From the NCBI GenBank assembly GCA_020744425.1, contig JAGMUV010000003.1, positions 3,162,001-3,226,000 of the forward strand: 64,000 nt of DNA, read 5' to 3'. The stretch is from Dactylonectria macrodidyma (Eukaryota; Ascomycota; Sordariomycetes; Hypocreales; Nectriaceae). The translations under genes and the position numbers were made by a program. Positions within the stretch are counted from its first letter, which is position 1. The number at the start of each line of letters is the position of its first letter. Of the stretch, positions 49,104-61,811 are shown in pieces. Below the pieces are notes generated by a model. That model searched no databases. It had not been told where the DNA came from and saw only the letters and a program-made list of their open reading frames with translations.

Positions 49104-51815
49104 CGTGTGTGGTGGAGAGAGGTGAGAAGAGGTCGCGAGGTCGGGAAGGAAAGAAAGGGGAGAGGGTCCAATCCGATGGGGCTAGAACCAAGCCCAGGGC
49201 CTTTGAGCTGCAGCGGGCGGCGAGATCGGATACGAGGCCGGTCGATGGACGTTGAAGAGCGAGCGAGAGTGTGCGTGTTGTTGGCTGAGAAAGAAAAACA
49301 ACACACAAACACGCGGTGTCGAACGGTCTTGTCTAGGCCTAGCTGTGAGGTCTGGAAGGCGGCCGGATACCGGGTCTGTTGGGTGATTCTAGGGCCAGTT
49401 GTTGTGTCTTGGCTGTGGAAGGCGACGCGGCAGAGGGTGCAGAAGCCTGTATGAAGCTGCAGAAGCCCGTAATAATTAAGGTGCAGAAGCCCGTTAGGTA
49501 AGGTGGAGGCGCAGGGCGGTGCGTTTTAGGGACGAGAGATGGGAGAAACGACAGGCCCACAGCGCTCTACGTAGGGTGACGTTGGCCCCGAAACAAGGCA
49601 GCTTTTTTGGCCTGTCGCAGGTCTTTGATTCGATGGATCGGCGCCGAGGAGAGCTGGCGACGTGTTGGAATTGCGGGGCTTCGGACAGCCCGTACTCACT
49701 TCTGGGTTGTCTGGGTCCTGGATTTCCTTTACTTGGCCGCTGTGGCTGGTGGTCGTAATAACAATCTGCTGATGGGTGAAAGGCGAGGCCCAAAGGGAGC
49801 AAGCGAAGGACGGCGGAAGCGAGAGAAAGGGGGGGGGGGGGGGAGAAGAAGAAGAGGGAGAGGAGGAATGGAGAAGGTGTAAACGAATCTAATAAAGGTT
49901 GCAAGCCTCGATGTAAGTATACCCTCCTTCTTCTTTTAATATCTCACCTACTCAGTGCTCTCCAGCTTCTTTTGTCGCCTCTTCATGAATATCTCCAGCC
50001 CATCTTCCACCACGCACGAATTACCATGAATTACCAGCGCCTTCAACCCACTGTACTGCTGACTTATGACAGTGACGTGCACCGCTGGGGCAGTGCTGAT
50101 GCAGAGCCTTGTCCATCAGTAGCCCGGCCAGGATTAGCGTACTTGGCGCTGTTCCAGTTTTAGAACTTTGACGTTGAAGGCGCAAATCGTCCAGCATTTT
50201 GTGGTGTGCTGCGTATTGCCATTTTGCTGGGCAACATTTTGGCTTGTTGGCTACCTCCAGATCGCCATGGGTCAGAGCCCTAAGCTCCTGTTGATTCCCC
50301 ATAATGGACTCACTCTCCGTTGACTCAGCCTGGGGAAGAGAGGCAGAGAGGCAAAGAAAGAGGCTGTTGCTTTCGCAAGCTTCTCCACACTCCCCTGCCG
50401 GGATGTCATGACGGCTCTCCCAGGATCTAGTCCCCTGTCGCGGCTCGATTTGGTTGCAACATTACTCCAACAGCACGAGACATTCACCCATCGGACAGAA
50501 TATATCTGTTCATGCCGTGTGCGGATTGCAAGTCAGGCTCTCAGGTGTGGGAGAATACAGAGAGCAGCAGCTTCAGTCATGCACATACAGCCAGCCGCAG
50601 AGATTAAACGCCCTACGTGTTCCAGATGCTCCGATGCTTCCCCCCAGTCAACCCATTTTGTCGGCCCGCATTCACACATGACGACAAGTTCTGTGCTTTC
50701 TGCAACCCAGCATGTTTCATGTGACACGCCAATCTGGCAATCTGGGTGGCATAACTGCCGTCGATACCATACCGCTGTCGTGCACAGTTCTCTTGACCGC
50801 GTCTATCCCGTCGTGATTATCTCGACCTTTCTCGTTTATTTTACTTTTCCTAGGTTCCCATGGTATCCTGATCTTGCTTCGTGCTCCGTCGTTCAAACCC
50901 CTCATTCACAGCCTTGCCCCCCACCATCTCCTCCGTAGTTAGGAGCATGGATCCATCCGTTTCCGTCTGATCTTCTTCTATTCACTCCTTCCGTAAGGCT
51001 GGAGCACAAACGATGCGTGTACGAGGGTGGCTGAAGCTGACCTCGGAGCCACGGTCTTGGGCCTGCCGGAACACAACGCAGCCACGGCCATGGTGACGAA
51101 TACACCCCGTATTAAATGCCACCATGTGGGTACGCGCTGCACGCACCACAGATTGCTCACAAATGCCATGCCGACTTACCGAGCCTCGCCTGGCTTTTCT
51201 CAGCTACTTTTTCTCGGCGACATGACACGCACGGAGCATGAGTGAATATTCGTGCGTAACCAACACTTCCTTTGTGTGCCCGGCACTGCTACACGGGATT
51301 GCCTGACCACTATGCCTTAGCCCGCCAGCATTGTACTATCCATCAATTACGCCCCCAATCTTACTGTGATAAAACTTCCAGGGATTATTCACGCCGTCAC
51401 TTTTGTTACAGCATTCCTACTTCGTACAGTAGCGTAGCAAATGATGTGGAAACCGACCGTATACAACTCCGGCGTGCTACGTTATGACTCGTGCATATCA
51501 ATGCGAGCCAAACCATCAAACCCGAGCCGCACCGACAAGACATGAGACGCCCTAGCAGATTATGGCAGTGTGGTAAGTGGCTATCGGACAGCTTCAAAAA
51601 TTACAAAAACATATTTTCGACGGCTTTGGTAGATGTATCTGCAGCGGCGTCCTGGTCATGTTATGTTGCCATGGACACTCGAAGCTATTCCATCTTCCGC
51701 CATCTTTATAAATATCATACAGGTGGCTATTGTACACATAGCATCGTTGGCTCCTCCACTGACCAACGTCCCTCTATGTCCTTCGAGTGATTCAACCCTT
51801 GGGGCTTCGTTTCGT
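49104..51815. other. rhomboid promoter and downstream-gene 3' region
   Basis: 2.7 kb. About 730 bp upstream of the rhomboid ATG is a purine tract with G15. An ATG frame of 176 codons at 50408-50938 is rich in S, H, R and P and has no recognisable fold, so I do not call it a gene. The remainder is unannotated. Confidence 0.5.
49829..49843. repeat. G15 run in a purine tract
   Basis: Fifteen consecutive G flanked by GA-rich sequence, about 49797-49880, almost all purine on the plus strand. Confidence 0.85.
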
Positions 51816-52355
51816 TCATTTGTCGTTCGAGCTCCCCTCGCCATCATGCTTCTTCCCGCTGCTACCCCAGTTGCCGTTCCACACGTCTGCCACTTGGTCC
51901 ATAATGATGTCTCCGAAGCCCTTGCCCTCTTCGAACTTTTTGCGATGCTCCTCTGCGCGCTTCTCTCGCCAGTCCTCGCTCTCGCCGCCCATCCACGTAT
52001 CGTTGAGCACCTTGGCCAGGCCTTGCTTCTCATCGACAGTCTTCTTCTTCTCCGCCGCCTCGCGCTCGCGGTGCTCCCGCAGGAGTTGCTGCGTGCGCTT
52101 GGCGCCCTCGGGCAGCTCGGTCCCGATCATAGAGCCCATGCGATTGCCGAACCGACCGTAGATGGACTGGCCTGTGTATTCGTATGCGAGCTGGTTGGTA
52201 GAGAGCGAAAAGGCTCCGGCGAGGACGAAGAACCGAATGTCCATCTTTCGGGGCGGCAGTGCCATCACGATTGGCGCAAGGATGGCGCCCGCGATGGCCG
52301 AGTTGTGGATGAAGGCATTGCGCGGGGGAAGAGGGTGGGCGTCCTCTTGCGACAT
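51816..52355 (-). CDS. small conserved membrane protein, function unknown
   Basis: Single exon, 179 aa from ATG 52355 (MSQEDAHPLPPRNAF). Two hydrophobic segments, about 18-35 (AIAGAILAPIVMALPP) and 43-58 (FFVLAGAFSLSTNQLA), are followed by YEYTGQSIYGRFGNRMG and a long charged helix (REHREREAAEKKKTVDE, WREKRAEEHRKKFEEG) and a Trp/Gly-rich end (DVWNGNWGSSGK). I recall similar fungal proteins labelled as rhomboid-family membrane proteins, but no rhomboid Ser/His motif is present, so that name would mislead. The open frame extends upstream only through a non-ATG codon. Localisation could be ER or mitochondria. Confidence 0.8.
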   Translation of the reverse strand: MSQEDAHPLPPRNAFIHNSAIAGAILAPIVMALPPRKMDIRFFVLAGAFSLSTNQLAYEYTGQSIYGRFGNRMGSMIGTELPEGAKRTQQLLREHREREAAEKKKTVDEKQGLAKVLNDTWMGGESEDWREKRAEEHRKKFEEGKGFGDIIMDQVADVWNGNWGSSGKKHDGEGSSNDK

Positions 52356-55300
52356 AATGGGCGAGCGGGCTGTGGCGACCTCGAAGGGGTTCGAATTGGC
52401 TCGTCGAGACTTCAATGTCGACTTTGTCTCTTGTGAATTGAGGGCTCGTTGGTCGGTTCAATGTCAAAGATCGTAACGCTGGGCTGCGGTTGATGCTGCC
52501 GCCATGCCCGCAGAGTAACTTTTTTCGGTGTGCACTATTGGCCAGAATCGAATGACCGATGGTGGATGGGGTACTTCCGACTGCTAGTTATTAACGTGTG
52601 CTACCTTGTAGCCTCTTCAGTGGAACTCTGGAAACTTTGTCATATGGTCATCGTCTTACCCTATAGCTGCGCTGAGGTGAAGTCGAACGCAACCTGACAT
52701 ATGGATGATAACAAATTATCGATTTGTTCGGTATTTTGATGTCCTTGAGTGAGGACGAGGCTAGCCGATCTGTTGACAAACTGAAGGGCCCTATCGAGCT
52801 GGAAAGTGTGTATTTGAAGTCAATACTGAAAAAACACTTGGAACGCCGATTGACCTTGAAATCGAACATCCATAGACAATTAACCACTTAGGATGGAGTC
52901 AATAAAGGCACTCCGACCCATATCACATAGGTCAAACCGAAGTAACATATCGCTAGGTACTTAACGAGCGGTATCGACACGTAGGTAGTACGCAACTCAG
53001 TAGTCATAATAATGCTCTGCATATCCGAAAATACTTACAGCAATGACGACACTTTGCTTTTCCCAGCGGCACTTAGACTGCGGCAGGCCTATTTCACGTG
53101 GCACCCAACCAAAGACCCGCAATTAGGCGCTAATCAATCAGGGCAGGTATCTGCGAACCAGGGCATCTAGTAGCTCCATTCGACTTGTCAAAAGGGTATT
53201 AATCGCCTATATGGCGTAATGGAGTTAGCCTCTGCCACCGGACTTTCGTAGAAGTCCGCTAGAGCACGTGGAGTTGCAATCAGAGGCTGGACTTAGTGTC
53301 GGAACCGGCGGCTCCCGACCCCGGCACGAGACCATCACCTTGCCAGATGCTCTAGACATTGAAAGAATACCGATACGAGGCTCTGCTCCTCGAAACTCGG
53401 GCACGAGAGCAGGTGTGATGTCCAGCATGCCATGCATCTCCCCATAAAACGTGCCGAGGGGCAGACTCCTGTCAGAAAACTCTGTGAGGACTCTAACTCA
53501 CTCGAGTTTGATCAACTGAGATCGAGGATCTGGGAAGGCGAACCAACAAGATAAAATATGTGGCAAGACTCGTTCTCATATTTCATATTCCTGTTGTCCC
53601 TATCATGCTGCCCTCCCCCCCTAACGAGTGTAACGTTCCAGCAACGGCCTGCTATGTACAGTACTGCGGGAAAACCGCTGACCGAGTAGCTGGTGTCCCA
53701 TCCATCATCCCTTTCCTGAATGGTGGCTCACCCCTGCTAGGAGATGGGACGGTGCTTGCGGAGAGATTCGATCAAGAGCAGACCCATGAACACGAGCAAT
53801 GCAAGGGAGCATACCGTGCGGGTCTCATCGGTCTACAGTATGGTTTTGGCAACGTAAAATGTGAAAGAATGGCGGCAGTAAGGCAGGCCGAAGTGACGGT
53901 GGTGGAATCATGTCATTTTGCGGTAGGATAGGTTTTTTTTGTTTGGTTTCTGTCACCTCTCATTACCTGGTTGGAGGATCTGAATACCTAGCATATGGTA
54001 CATGGGCCATCGCGGCTATACTACCTCCAAGGTAAGCCATGCCTCAGTACGACGTACATCAGTTATTAGCACCTGAATCTCTCACGGGTAACCTTCCCGC
54101 CACCAACAGCGTCTCAGAGCACCTCAGCCTATCCCAGCGACAAAAAGCCCGGGATTCGGAGCCGAAGTCTACGGTCGTACGGATATCGGGGTAAGCTTAA
54201 CTCCGACAGAAAATCCTCAGGGGAAGCCATTTTTGTGATGCCAAGTTTTTCCGGGGGAGGGGTTGAAGTTCATTTTCGTTTTCCAATTTCTCGGGACAGA
54301 CAGTAAAGAACCTTGGGTTATAGAGTGTTGATTCACGTACTTCACAGGCACCTTACTGTGTACACTTGATGGAGTTACAGGGCTGGAGAACAGCAGAAAC
54401 CAAGCAGCCGGCGGGAAAAGACAGTGCTCATGGAGATCATTGACTAGGGCGAGGATGGAGTCCCAACCAAACCAACTTCCTAATGAGATGATGGACATGG
54501 ATGTGAAGACAACAAACAGGTGTAACCCAGGAAGCAAGGTACTGGGATTTGGGCAGTGAAACTCAATCGGCTGACTGCTCCTGGGGAAACAACGCCAAAT
54601 TAATCACTAACTTCGAAGGCAGTCTAGGTATGTACGGAGCTTCTGGTAACCGGAAGAACCAGTCCTGGCTGGTCTTGGCAGCTGACGCTAAGCATTAGTT
54701 CGCCTGTCGTGGAATGAATGAATCAACGTAGTAACATCTGCGGGGGCCGCTTTGGGCTAGGGAATGGGCTAGCCCGGAATTAACGACATTCTCGATACAG
54801 TGTACTTGCGTGCTTGTTGGCAGCGAGGGCATTGCGTAGGAGCTGAGATCGTCACGCCCGTTTTTCCCTTTCTTTTCTTTTGCTGTCCATTAATAAGATG
54901 ACGGGATTGGGTGTGATAACAAGCAGCATATAGGTATTGACACGAATGGTGTCGTCATAAGTCGAGAATTTGCTTGAGTAGGGAGATTGTGCCGAGTGGC
55001 TCGTAGGGCTGAACCATTGAGTTAACTGGTAGTGATCGAACTATCCCATTCAACTCAACAGGAAGAGAATCGAAGAAGCTCACGAGTCGCTGAAAGCTGT
55101 GCTATCACGAAACACAACACAGGAACTGGCGTTTTTCGAGACAGGTTTGGTAAGCCACAGCCACCTCCTACGGCGTGGGTTGTGGTGGGAGTTTGACTAA
55201 TGGTGATACTGCAGCATCAATCACACCCAGAGAATGGGGACGAACCACCACAAACTAGATCCTCTGGAGCCGCCCGCCCCCAAGAAGCAGCGACTGGGCC

Positions 55301-56641
55301 AATGTGTAGCCCTGTAAGAGGGTGGGGAGCAGGAGGAGAGCATGGACAGCTGGACACGGACGATTCCTTTGCCGCGGGCGCAGACGCCTCGTTCAAGGGA
55401 TGGCGCGTGGAGTATGGACCCTGTAGCATGGTCACCGTGGTGGGATGGAGCACGGTGGAGGATTGGCGGGCGAGTTTGATGAGAATGACGTTGCCTTCGC
55501 CCATCCCAGGACACCCAACTACCATCCGATGAGACGGGTAGGCTACCCACTACGTAATTAAGGTGCGATATTGGCTCGTGGCGTTGAGCCTTGTTGGTTT
55601 TGGATCCTGGATGGAGGGAGAGCTGAGGAGAGGGGACGGCTTGGACGGGAGAGATTGCCATGGCTGAACAAGCGTCACAGCAATTGGTGAACCGATTGGG
55701 GCCAAAAAGAAGGTGAGAAGATTAATAAAGCCTCGACCTCGACTTGGACTGCAGGATGCATACCCAAGCTGTGGCAGGACCCCTGGACAGACCAGGCACA
55801 TGGCAGCTCAGCCCCAATCCTGGGGCCGGAGGATTTGGTCGATGATTAATTCTGTTGCCTGGAACCTGGCCGGTTCACGATATGCAGTGTAAAGCGCGAA
55901 GCGACGGGGAGGGGGGGGGAGGAGAGAGGAGCGACGAGAGGGGGGATTGACTCCTTCGGTGCCGAACGGAAGTAGGTCACTAACCGTGACAGGGAGCTAA
56001 GACACAGGTAGGTCAGGGTCCTTGGAAGTTTTTGAACGATTCACACAGCCGTCATGACTCCCCATCCCTGAATCATGAGTCTCTTGGTGATCCACTGCGA
56101 CGTGTTTCCTTGGAAGTGTCGGATCGATGCCCTTTCGAAGCCAAGCGCCTTCTTTCTTATGCTTGTTCCCGGGCGTCGGGCTACAGTCAAAGCTCATAGG
56201 TGCGGCCAAGTTCATAGATGTGCCAAGCCCATAGGTAGCGAGGATGGTGTAGGTATGTATAGGTTGGTAGGTGGCCGAGAGAAAAAAGGATGCCGTCCAC
56301 CCGGAAGCCGAAGGGAGTTTCGCTCAGGGGCTTGCAGATACCTTGAGGTTCTTTTGGAATAGCATCTGTTTCCAACATCTCTATATTTTATATTTTCCTT
56401 GTTTCTGTGCTTTATTTTCTTTTTCTTGCCCTCCCTTCCTATCCTCCTCCCACCCTCTTGCCTCTTGTGCCCTTAGTTGGTAAGCCATGTTTGACTGTCT
56501 TGGATTGGAGGCTCGCTTCCTAGCACGTGTGTGTTGCGAAAAGCGCGTCAAAAGGCGCCTCCGCTCTTGCTCCAGCAATTCAAGTTGGAATGCCCCGTAG
56601 GCTGTGGTAGGTATGCGCTAATCACCCCAAGCTAGTCTCCC

Positions 56642-56664
56642 CTGGCGCCTGGCGCCTGGCGCCT
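56642..56664. repeat. CTGGCGC short tandem repeat
   Basis: Three copies of a 7-bp unit that includes the palindrome GGCGCC. Confidence 0.85.
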
Positions 56665-57653
56665 TGGACGGGCCAGCGAGCCGGCTCATCAGTGTCAGCC
56701 AGCCCTGAACTGCTGAACTGAACTTGGGCCTTCCGGCTACCCTACCCGAGAAGGGGCAGAGAGGGTGGAGACTCGTTCTCGCCATCCTACGAGTGCTGTA
56801 GGAGCGTAAGCCATTGAAGGTACTGGGTTTACATGCCCTAATTACCTACCAGAGCAGGTAAGTAATGGGCTACTCACAGTATCTGAGGACACAAGACAGA
56901 CGCTTAGAGTGGAGAGAGTGACCCGGCCCCTGTCAAGAGCCCTGATTGACAGGGCTATGAAGACGGCAGCAGGGCGCCAGGGCTACGTACGTACAGGGGG
57001 ATTTTTATCTACAAAGGGACAGTACAGGGCCGCTGCTGCAGGGCTACAGGAGCCCCGTCCAAGGATGGGGGCTGGTTTGGTCTACCCACCGTCGGGCAGG
57101 CCCTGGACTATGATAAATCAGTACTGATTACCTAGGTAGGTAGGTATGTGGGACTGGTAATAATATTCAGCAAGCAATCACTCTGGGCTGTCGTAATCCG
57201 GTATATTAGTATGCAATGGTAGTTGATGGGAAGAGGGAGAAAGACCAGGAACCAACCTCTGAAGGCAGGGAGAAGTCCTACGTCTTAGCAAGAGGGTTTG
57301 GGGCGGGTAGCTCCTTGTCACATAGCGTGGCTCTAGCACCCTAGTGGCTCACAGACCACTGCTACTCCAAGTTCGGTGCATGGTGGTGGGTGGAGCCTCC
57401 TTTTTCGCGCTTCATGGGAAGAGTGGGAGGGGAGGGAGGGTATAACGGCAGAGCGACAGCGCGAGAGAGACCACGCGACGGAGCGCGGAGCGAAAGGCGC
57501 CTCCAGGGCCACTAATAAATCCACAATCCACTAATCCCACGGGTTCACTAATATACGGGCTGCATAGTAGGCGATCCTGTAAGGCTCTGCTGGGCACAAC
57601 ACTCTGCTCTTTATGTACTACAGGTACCTACCACTACCCACTAATTGCTCCTG

Positions 57654-57681
57654 CCCACAGCCCACAGCCCACAGCCCACAG
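57654..57681. repeat. CCCACAG short tandem repeat
   Basis: Four perfect copies of a 7-bp unit in non-coding sequence, followed by CCCATGG. Confidence 0.9.
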
Positions 57682-58529
57682 CCCATGGACCAGTTGCCAC
57701 ACCTCCCACCTCCGCCTCTACGTAGTGCCTACCTCCGCTCATCTTCCGCAGGTCCCATTGCTGGAAGTGGGTGCACGCCTTGCGTCTGCAAATGCAAAAG
57801 AGACAAGAGCCCCATCCCACCTGGACGACAACCTATCGATCCTTCTTCATTGGAGATTCTTTTCTATGCAATGCCCTTCCATCCCTCATTATTCAACCCA
57901 CCGCCACGGACGAAAATCGAGACACTTTCTTTCTCTTCTGGGCCATCTTGACTCGGTTCTTGCTGCGCTTGTAGTTAGCTGGCTCCCACTAAAACATTAT
58001 TTCGCAGTTCTCATCCCGCGTACCAACAGAGACCCGTTACACGCCCGACACATTCGCACCCAGTAACCTGGGTCCCGGCACACGCATCTGGGAACGCCGC
58101 GAGACAAATAAATCCGACACACCAGCTAGTCACTAGACGGACGGAGAGCAAGAGAGACGTGGTCAATTTTCTACAAAATTTTCTACATACTTGGTTCGTT
58201 GCGGCATCGTCGACAACAACACCATCCGGGCCAGGACCCGCTTCTCTAGGAACAAGCACTAGACAGACTGTTTGGCCGCCATGCTGTCTCTCTAACACTC
58301 TTTTCCCCTTTGATCCTTAACCCGAGACGCCCGATACGCGCAAAGAATACTCGTGGAGTTGCTAGTTGATATTAATTACATGCTCACCCTCCTTCTGAGA
58401 CTCGGTGGCCCTAGTAGCCACGCAAACACTATACTGACAAAGCCCGGCCTTCGTCGATTCGGCACCCCAGAGTCAAACGAGCATCAACCTCTGGCTGGAG
58501 CCCACCTAAACGCCGATCTGGGACTTTCC

Positions 58530-60912
58530 ATGTCATCAACTCGAGTTAAAGATGAATCCATATCACCCCGACCCGAGGGGACGGCTGCGGAAGCAACTGG
58601 AACGTCAACCAGAGCCTCCTCGACTGCTGAAGGAGCACAACCATCGACAAATCTTTTGCCAAGCCATCTCGATGTGAACGAGGACGGGCAAAATCATCAC
58701 CAGCACCTATTCAACAACATGTCTGTCAATACAAACTTCAACGTTGACAGCCCAAATCCCGATGTCAACGTTCCGTCTCGTGTCTCCAACAACTCTCCTA
58801 ACTCCTTTAGCAGCGCTGCCGTCGTTCAGCCTTCGGCTTCCGTTCCCTCTGCTTCCAGCTCTCTAGATATCCCCGTGAAGGGAGATCCCTCTGCTACCCT
58901 CCAGTCCCAAACGAAACAAAAGCGTGTCCGAACGAGCAAGCCCAAGGTCAAGACAGGGTGTACCAACTGCAAGTTCGTTTTCGCCCTCCCCAAATCTTAG
59001 ATACATCTAAGGCTCACCTCTCCATGACAGACAGCGGCGAATTAAATGTGATGAAGTCCGTCCATCTTGTACACAATGTGTGCGAAGTAAAAAGCTTTGT
59101 ACCGGATATCCTCCGCCAACTCGCGGTTCCCGCCCCTTTGAAGAGATTCGTATTGCGCCAAAGCCTCTCCTCGCCCAGGCCCAGACGAACGCGCCTATCG
59201 AACTTTCACCATTTCATAGTAGCGATGTTGTATTGCCGCCTCGACGAGTCCGCCAGCGAATTGCTCAGCGGAATGCTGTGGCCTTGGCTTCGTCTCCTAC
59301 CACGTACCAACCGTCCATAAGTCTCCGCCTTCCACCCACCGAGGGTTCCTACTTTGAGATGTTCCGAGCCCATACTGCCAACGAGCTATCTGGTTACTTT
59401 GATTTCGAGTTTTGGACCCGCCGTGTGTTGCAGGAATGCCACACCGAACCGGCTATCAAGCATGCCGTTATTGCTCTTGGTGCCCTCTACCAGACACTCG
59501 AGCAGACAACCGAGCCAGCTGCCCGCGGACCCTCAATCGTCAACGATCGCCAACAAGCTGTTTTGGGTCATTGGCAGATCGCCATTAAGCGGTATTCGGA
59601 CGCCTGCAACGCTCTTGTTGGGTTGAATTCCCAGGATAAAAAATCCAGCAAGACGCTCATAATGGCTAATGTTCTGCTAGCCTGTTTTGACTCCTTCATT
59701 GGAGACCACAGGCAAGCGATAAAGCAGATACAGACTGGCCTTGGCCTCCTCGACAGGCTACGCACGCAGCAACACGACCGATTACTGGCGGCCCCATCAA
59801 TACCACTGGAGGATCCTCTCGAGGAGGAACTTGTCACCATGTTCACCCGCCTGGCTATCCAGGCCAAGTCATACGACATGGCGTTCCACTTCCCCCAGCC
59901 ATTTGTGATTCGCCTTACTAGCCCACGGACAACAACCACACCGTCAGGCACGCCGGCGTCCCCAAGTTCGAGTGGGATTGGATCGCCTCCTTCTGTAATC
60001 GAGCCGTTGGAGTTTCCAGAGAATTTTACCTCCTTGCTTGAAGCCCGATTAGCTTGCGACAGGCTTAATGAGAGGATTATGCGTTACATTGAGGGTCTAT
60101 ATGCAGTCAAGACGGACCAAAAGGGGACTCTTCCTCAATCATGGCGCGACTACGGCCTCGAGTTCAAGAGCCAAATCGAGACGTGGTGTGATGCCTTCGA
60201 TAACATGTTCAACTCGCGGAATTCCTCTTCGGTGAAGCCTCAAGAGAAGGCTGCAATTGCTGCCCTGAAAATGCTCGCAACCAACAGCCAGGTGCTGTAC
60301 CTGATGATGTTTAGTGACCAAGAGTCAGACTTTGACGCGTTCTTGCCGCAGTTTCAGACTATTGTTGATCTGGGCGTTGAGATCGTAGCTGATGAGGAGG
60401 AGAGGGCTGCCGCCCAGTGTTGTCCCAAACCGGACCAATGCCAACATCATCAGGAGCACCAGCACCCGCCCCAACAAGAAGGAACTATCTTTTCAGGCCC
60501 GGGATACACGGCACCACACATCAAGCCTCGTTTCTCAGCCGACCTTGGCATCGTTGCCCCTCTCTTTGTTGTTGCGACCAAGTGCCGAGACTCCGTCACC
60601 CGACGCCAAGCCATTCAGCTGCTCCGGAGCAGTGCGCGGCGCGAGAGCATGTGGGACAGCCAGATGGTTGCCCACATCGGTACTTGGGTAATGAATCTCG
60701 AAGAGTCGGAGACGGTCGCCATGGATGGGCAGCCGGTAATGAATACCGGTGCCGGGCCTATACCTCGGTTCATCCCCGAGGAGAAGCGGGTCATGATCCG
60801 GTCCGTTGACTTTGATCTGCGGGCCCGTGTTGCCGATCTTCAGGTCGGGACCAGGGGTTTGCAACCTAACTTGCCCGACCCTAAATTCCGCCAGACACGG
60901 ATCACCTGGTGA
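58530..60912 (+). CDS. Zn2Cys6 transcription factor
   Basis: Two exons, 58530-58972 and 59031-60912, 774 aa if the ATG at 58530 (MSSTRVKDE) is used; an in-frame ATG at 58380 would add 50 residues. The binuclear zinc cluster spans C144, C147, C154, C161, C164 and C171 (Cx2Cx6Cx6Cx2Cx6C) and is split by the intron after C147. It is preceded by basic KRVRTSKPKVKTG. A helical regulatory region follows, typical of the large fungal C6 family, with a middle segment like HAVIALGALYQTLEQT and QAIKQIQTGLGLLDRL. Near residues 611-630 is a Cys/His/Gln-rich insert. Ser/Asn-rich residues 1-130 are disordered. The DNA target and regulated pathway cannot be inferred. Confidence 0.92.
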
Positions 60913-61811
60913 GCTGGGCGTTCTCTACAAATAGAGGCTGCTGATGTGCTCAATAATTCTCGGACACTTGCGGATTTTACGATTTGGGATAAAAGGGGGC
61001 GTTCTATGTACTGGGAGCATTTGTCCACAGTGACGTGGAGATTTTAAAATGAGAATCAAATCTACTTAGATGTAGATGTATGAGTCCATTGTCGGGGAGC
61101 AGGCGAGTTTCACGAATAGGTGGATGCCTCTCGCGATCTTACTCTAAAGGGGAAAGCGGACTTCTGCCTCCAGGGGCGATATTGGCTAAGAGGAGCCTTT
61201 GAAAACAAAACATCCACTTAATCACTGCATTACTTATCCCCGTAAGACAGTTCACTCGACATCGCAAGATGAGTCCTCGCGGAAATCAAATCCCGATGTC
61301 TCATAAAAGGGGAAACAATTATGTAAATTCTACCTAACCTCTGCAATGCTGTTGAGCTGAGTCGATAGAATGATGACAACAGAGGCTGAGAAGACGTCCC
61401 GATGTCCAACCCACCCGCTAAACCTTCAGACTCCGGATCCCGATAACTATCGACCTGAAACCCCTGATACCCTTCCTCTGGGCCTCCGAGTGGGAGAGAG
61501 AACGAAAAAAAGAAGAACACTATCATGATCCATTCATCCCGTATAATTTCATTAAGCAGTCTACTCTAAGTTTCCCCTTCTGGACAACTGGTGGTATCGA
61601 AGAAAAATTGAGATGCTCGGGACATTCGTTGCGTGACAGAAGGGAGGGCAAAAGGGGGTCGGAGGAATAATAACACGTTGGCATCCTGGGATTACCGTGA
61701 GCGGTGAGGGGCTTGCGTGAGAAGCGAGAGTCGCGAAGGGCTGGTTTGACCCCATTGACGCCAGGCGAGAAGAGAAAATGAAAGTATGATGTCGTGGTGG
61801 AATGGACGGCA
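60913..61811. other. convergent 3' regions, transcription factor / VPS1
   Basis: Between the converging stop codons at 60912 and 61812. Nothing supported; presumably both 3' UTRs. Confidence 0.55.

Larger units (their letters stand above)
52356..58529. other. 6.2-kb gene-free stretch
   Basis: It lies between the starts of the divergent small membrane protein and the Zn2Cys6 factor. It contains G/A-rich sequence at 55901-55945, CTGGCGC repeats at 56642-56664 and CCCACAG repeats at 57654-57681. Short frames (for example 53603-53931 and 55200-55532) lack any recognised domain. It is the longest gap in the window. Regulatory sequence, non-coding RNA or decayed genes are all possible. Confidence 0.5.

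Noticed and set aside
50408..50938. 176-codon ATG frame between the rhomboid and small membrane-protein genes
   Set aside because: Composition is S/H/R/P-rich and erratic, with no domain or signal peptide; overlapping frames exist in the same block.
51816..52355. Naming the small membrane protein a rhomboid protease
   Set aside because: No GxSx serine or catalytic histidine, and only two membrane spans.
53603..53931. 109-codon ATG frame with several Cys
   Set aside because: No signal peptide, no domain and no splice or promoter support; kept as a possibility only within the 6.2-kb gap.
58380..58529. N-terminal extension of the Zn2Cys6 factor from ATG 58380
   Set aside because: In frame and open, but the extra 50 residues look like translated leader; the ATG at 58530 gives a typical start. 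Not excluded.
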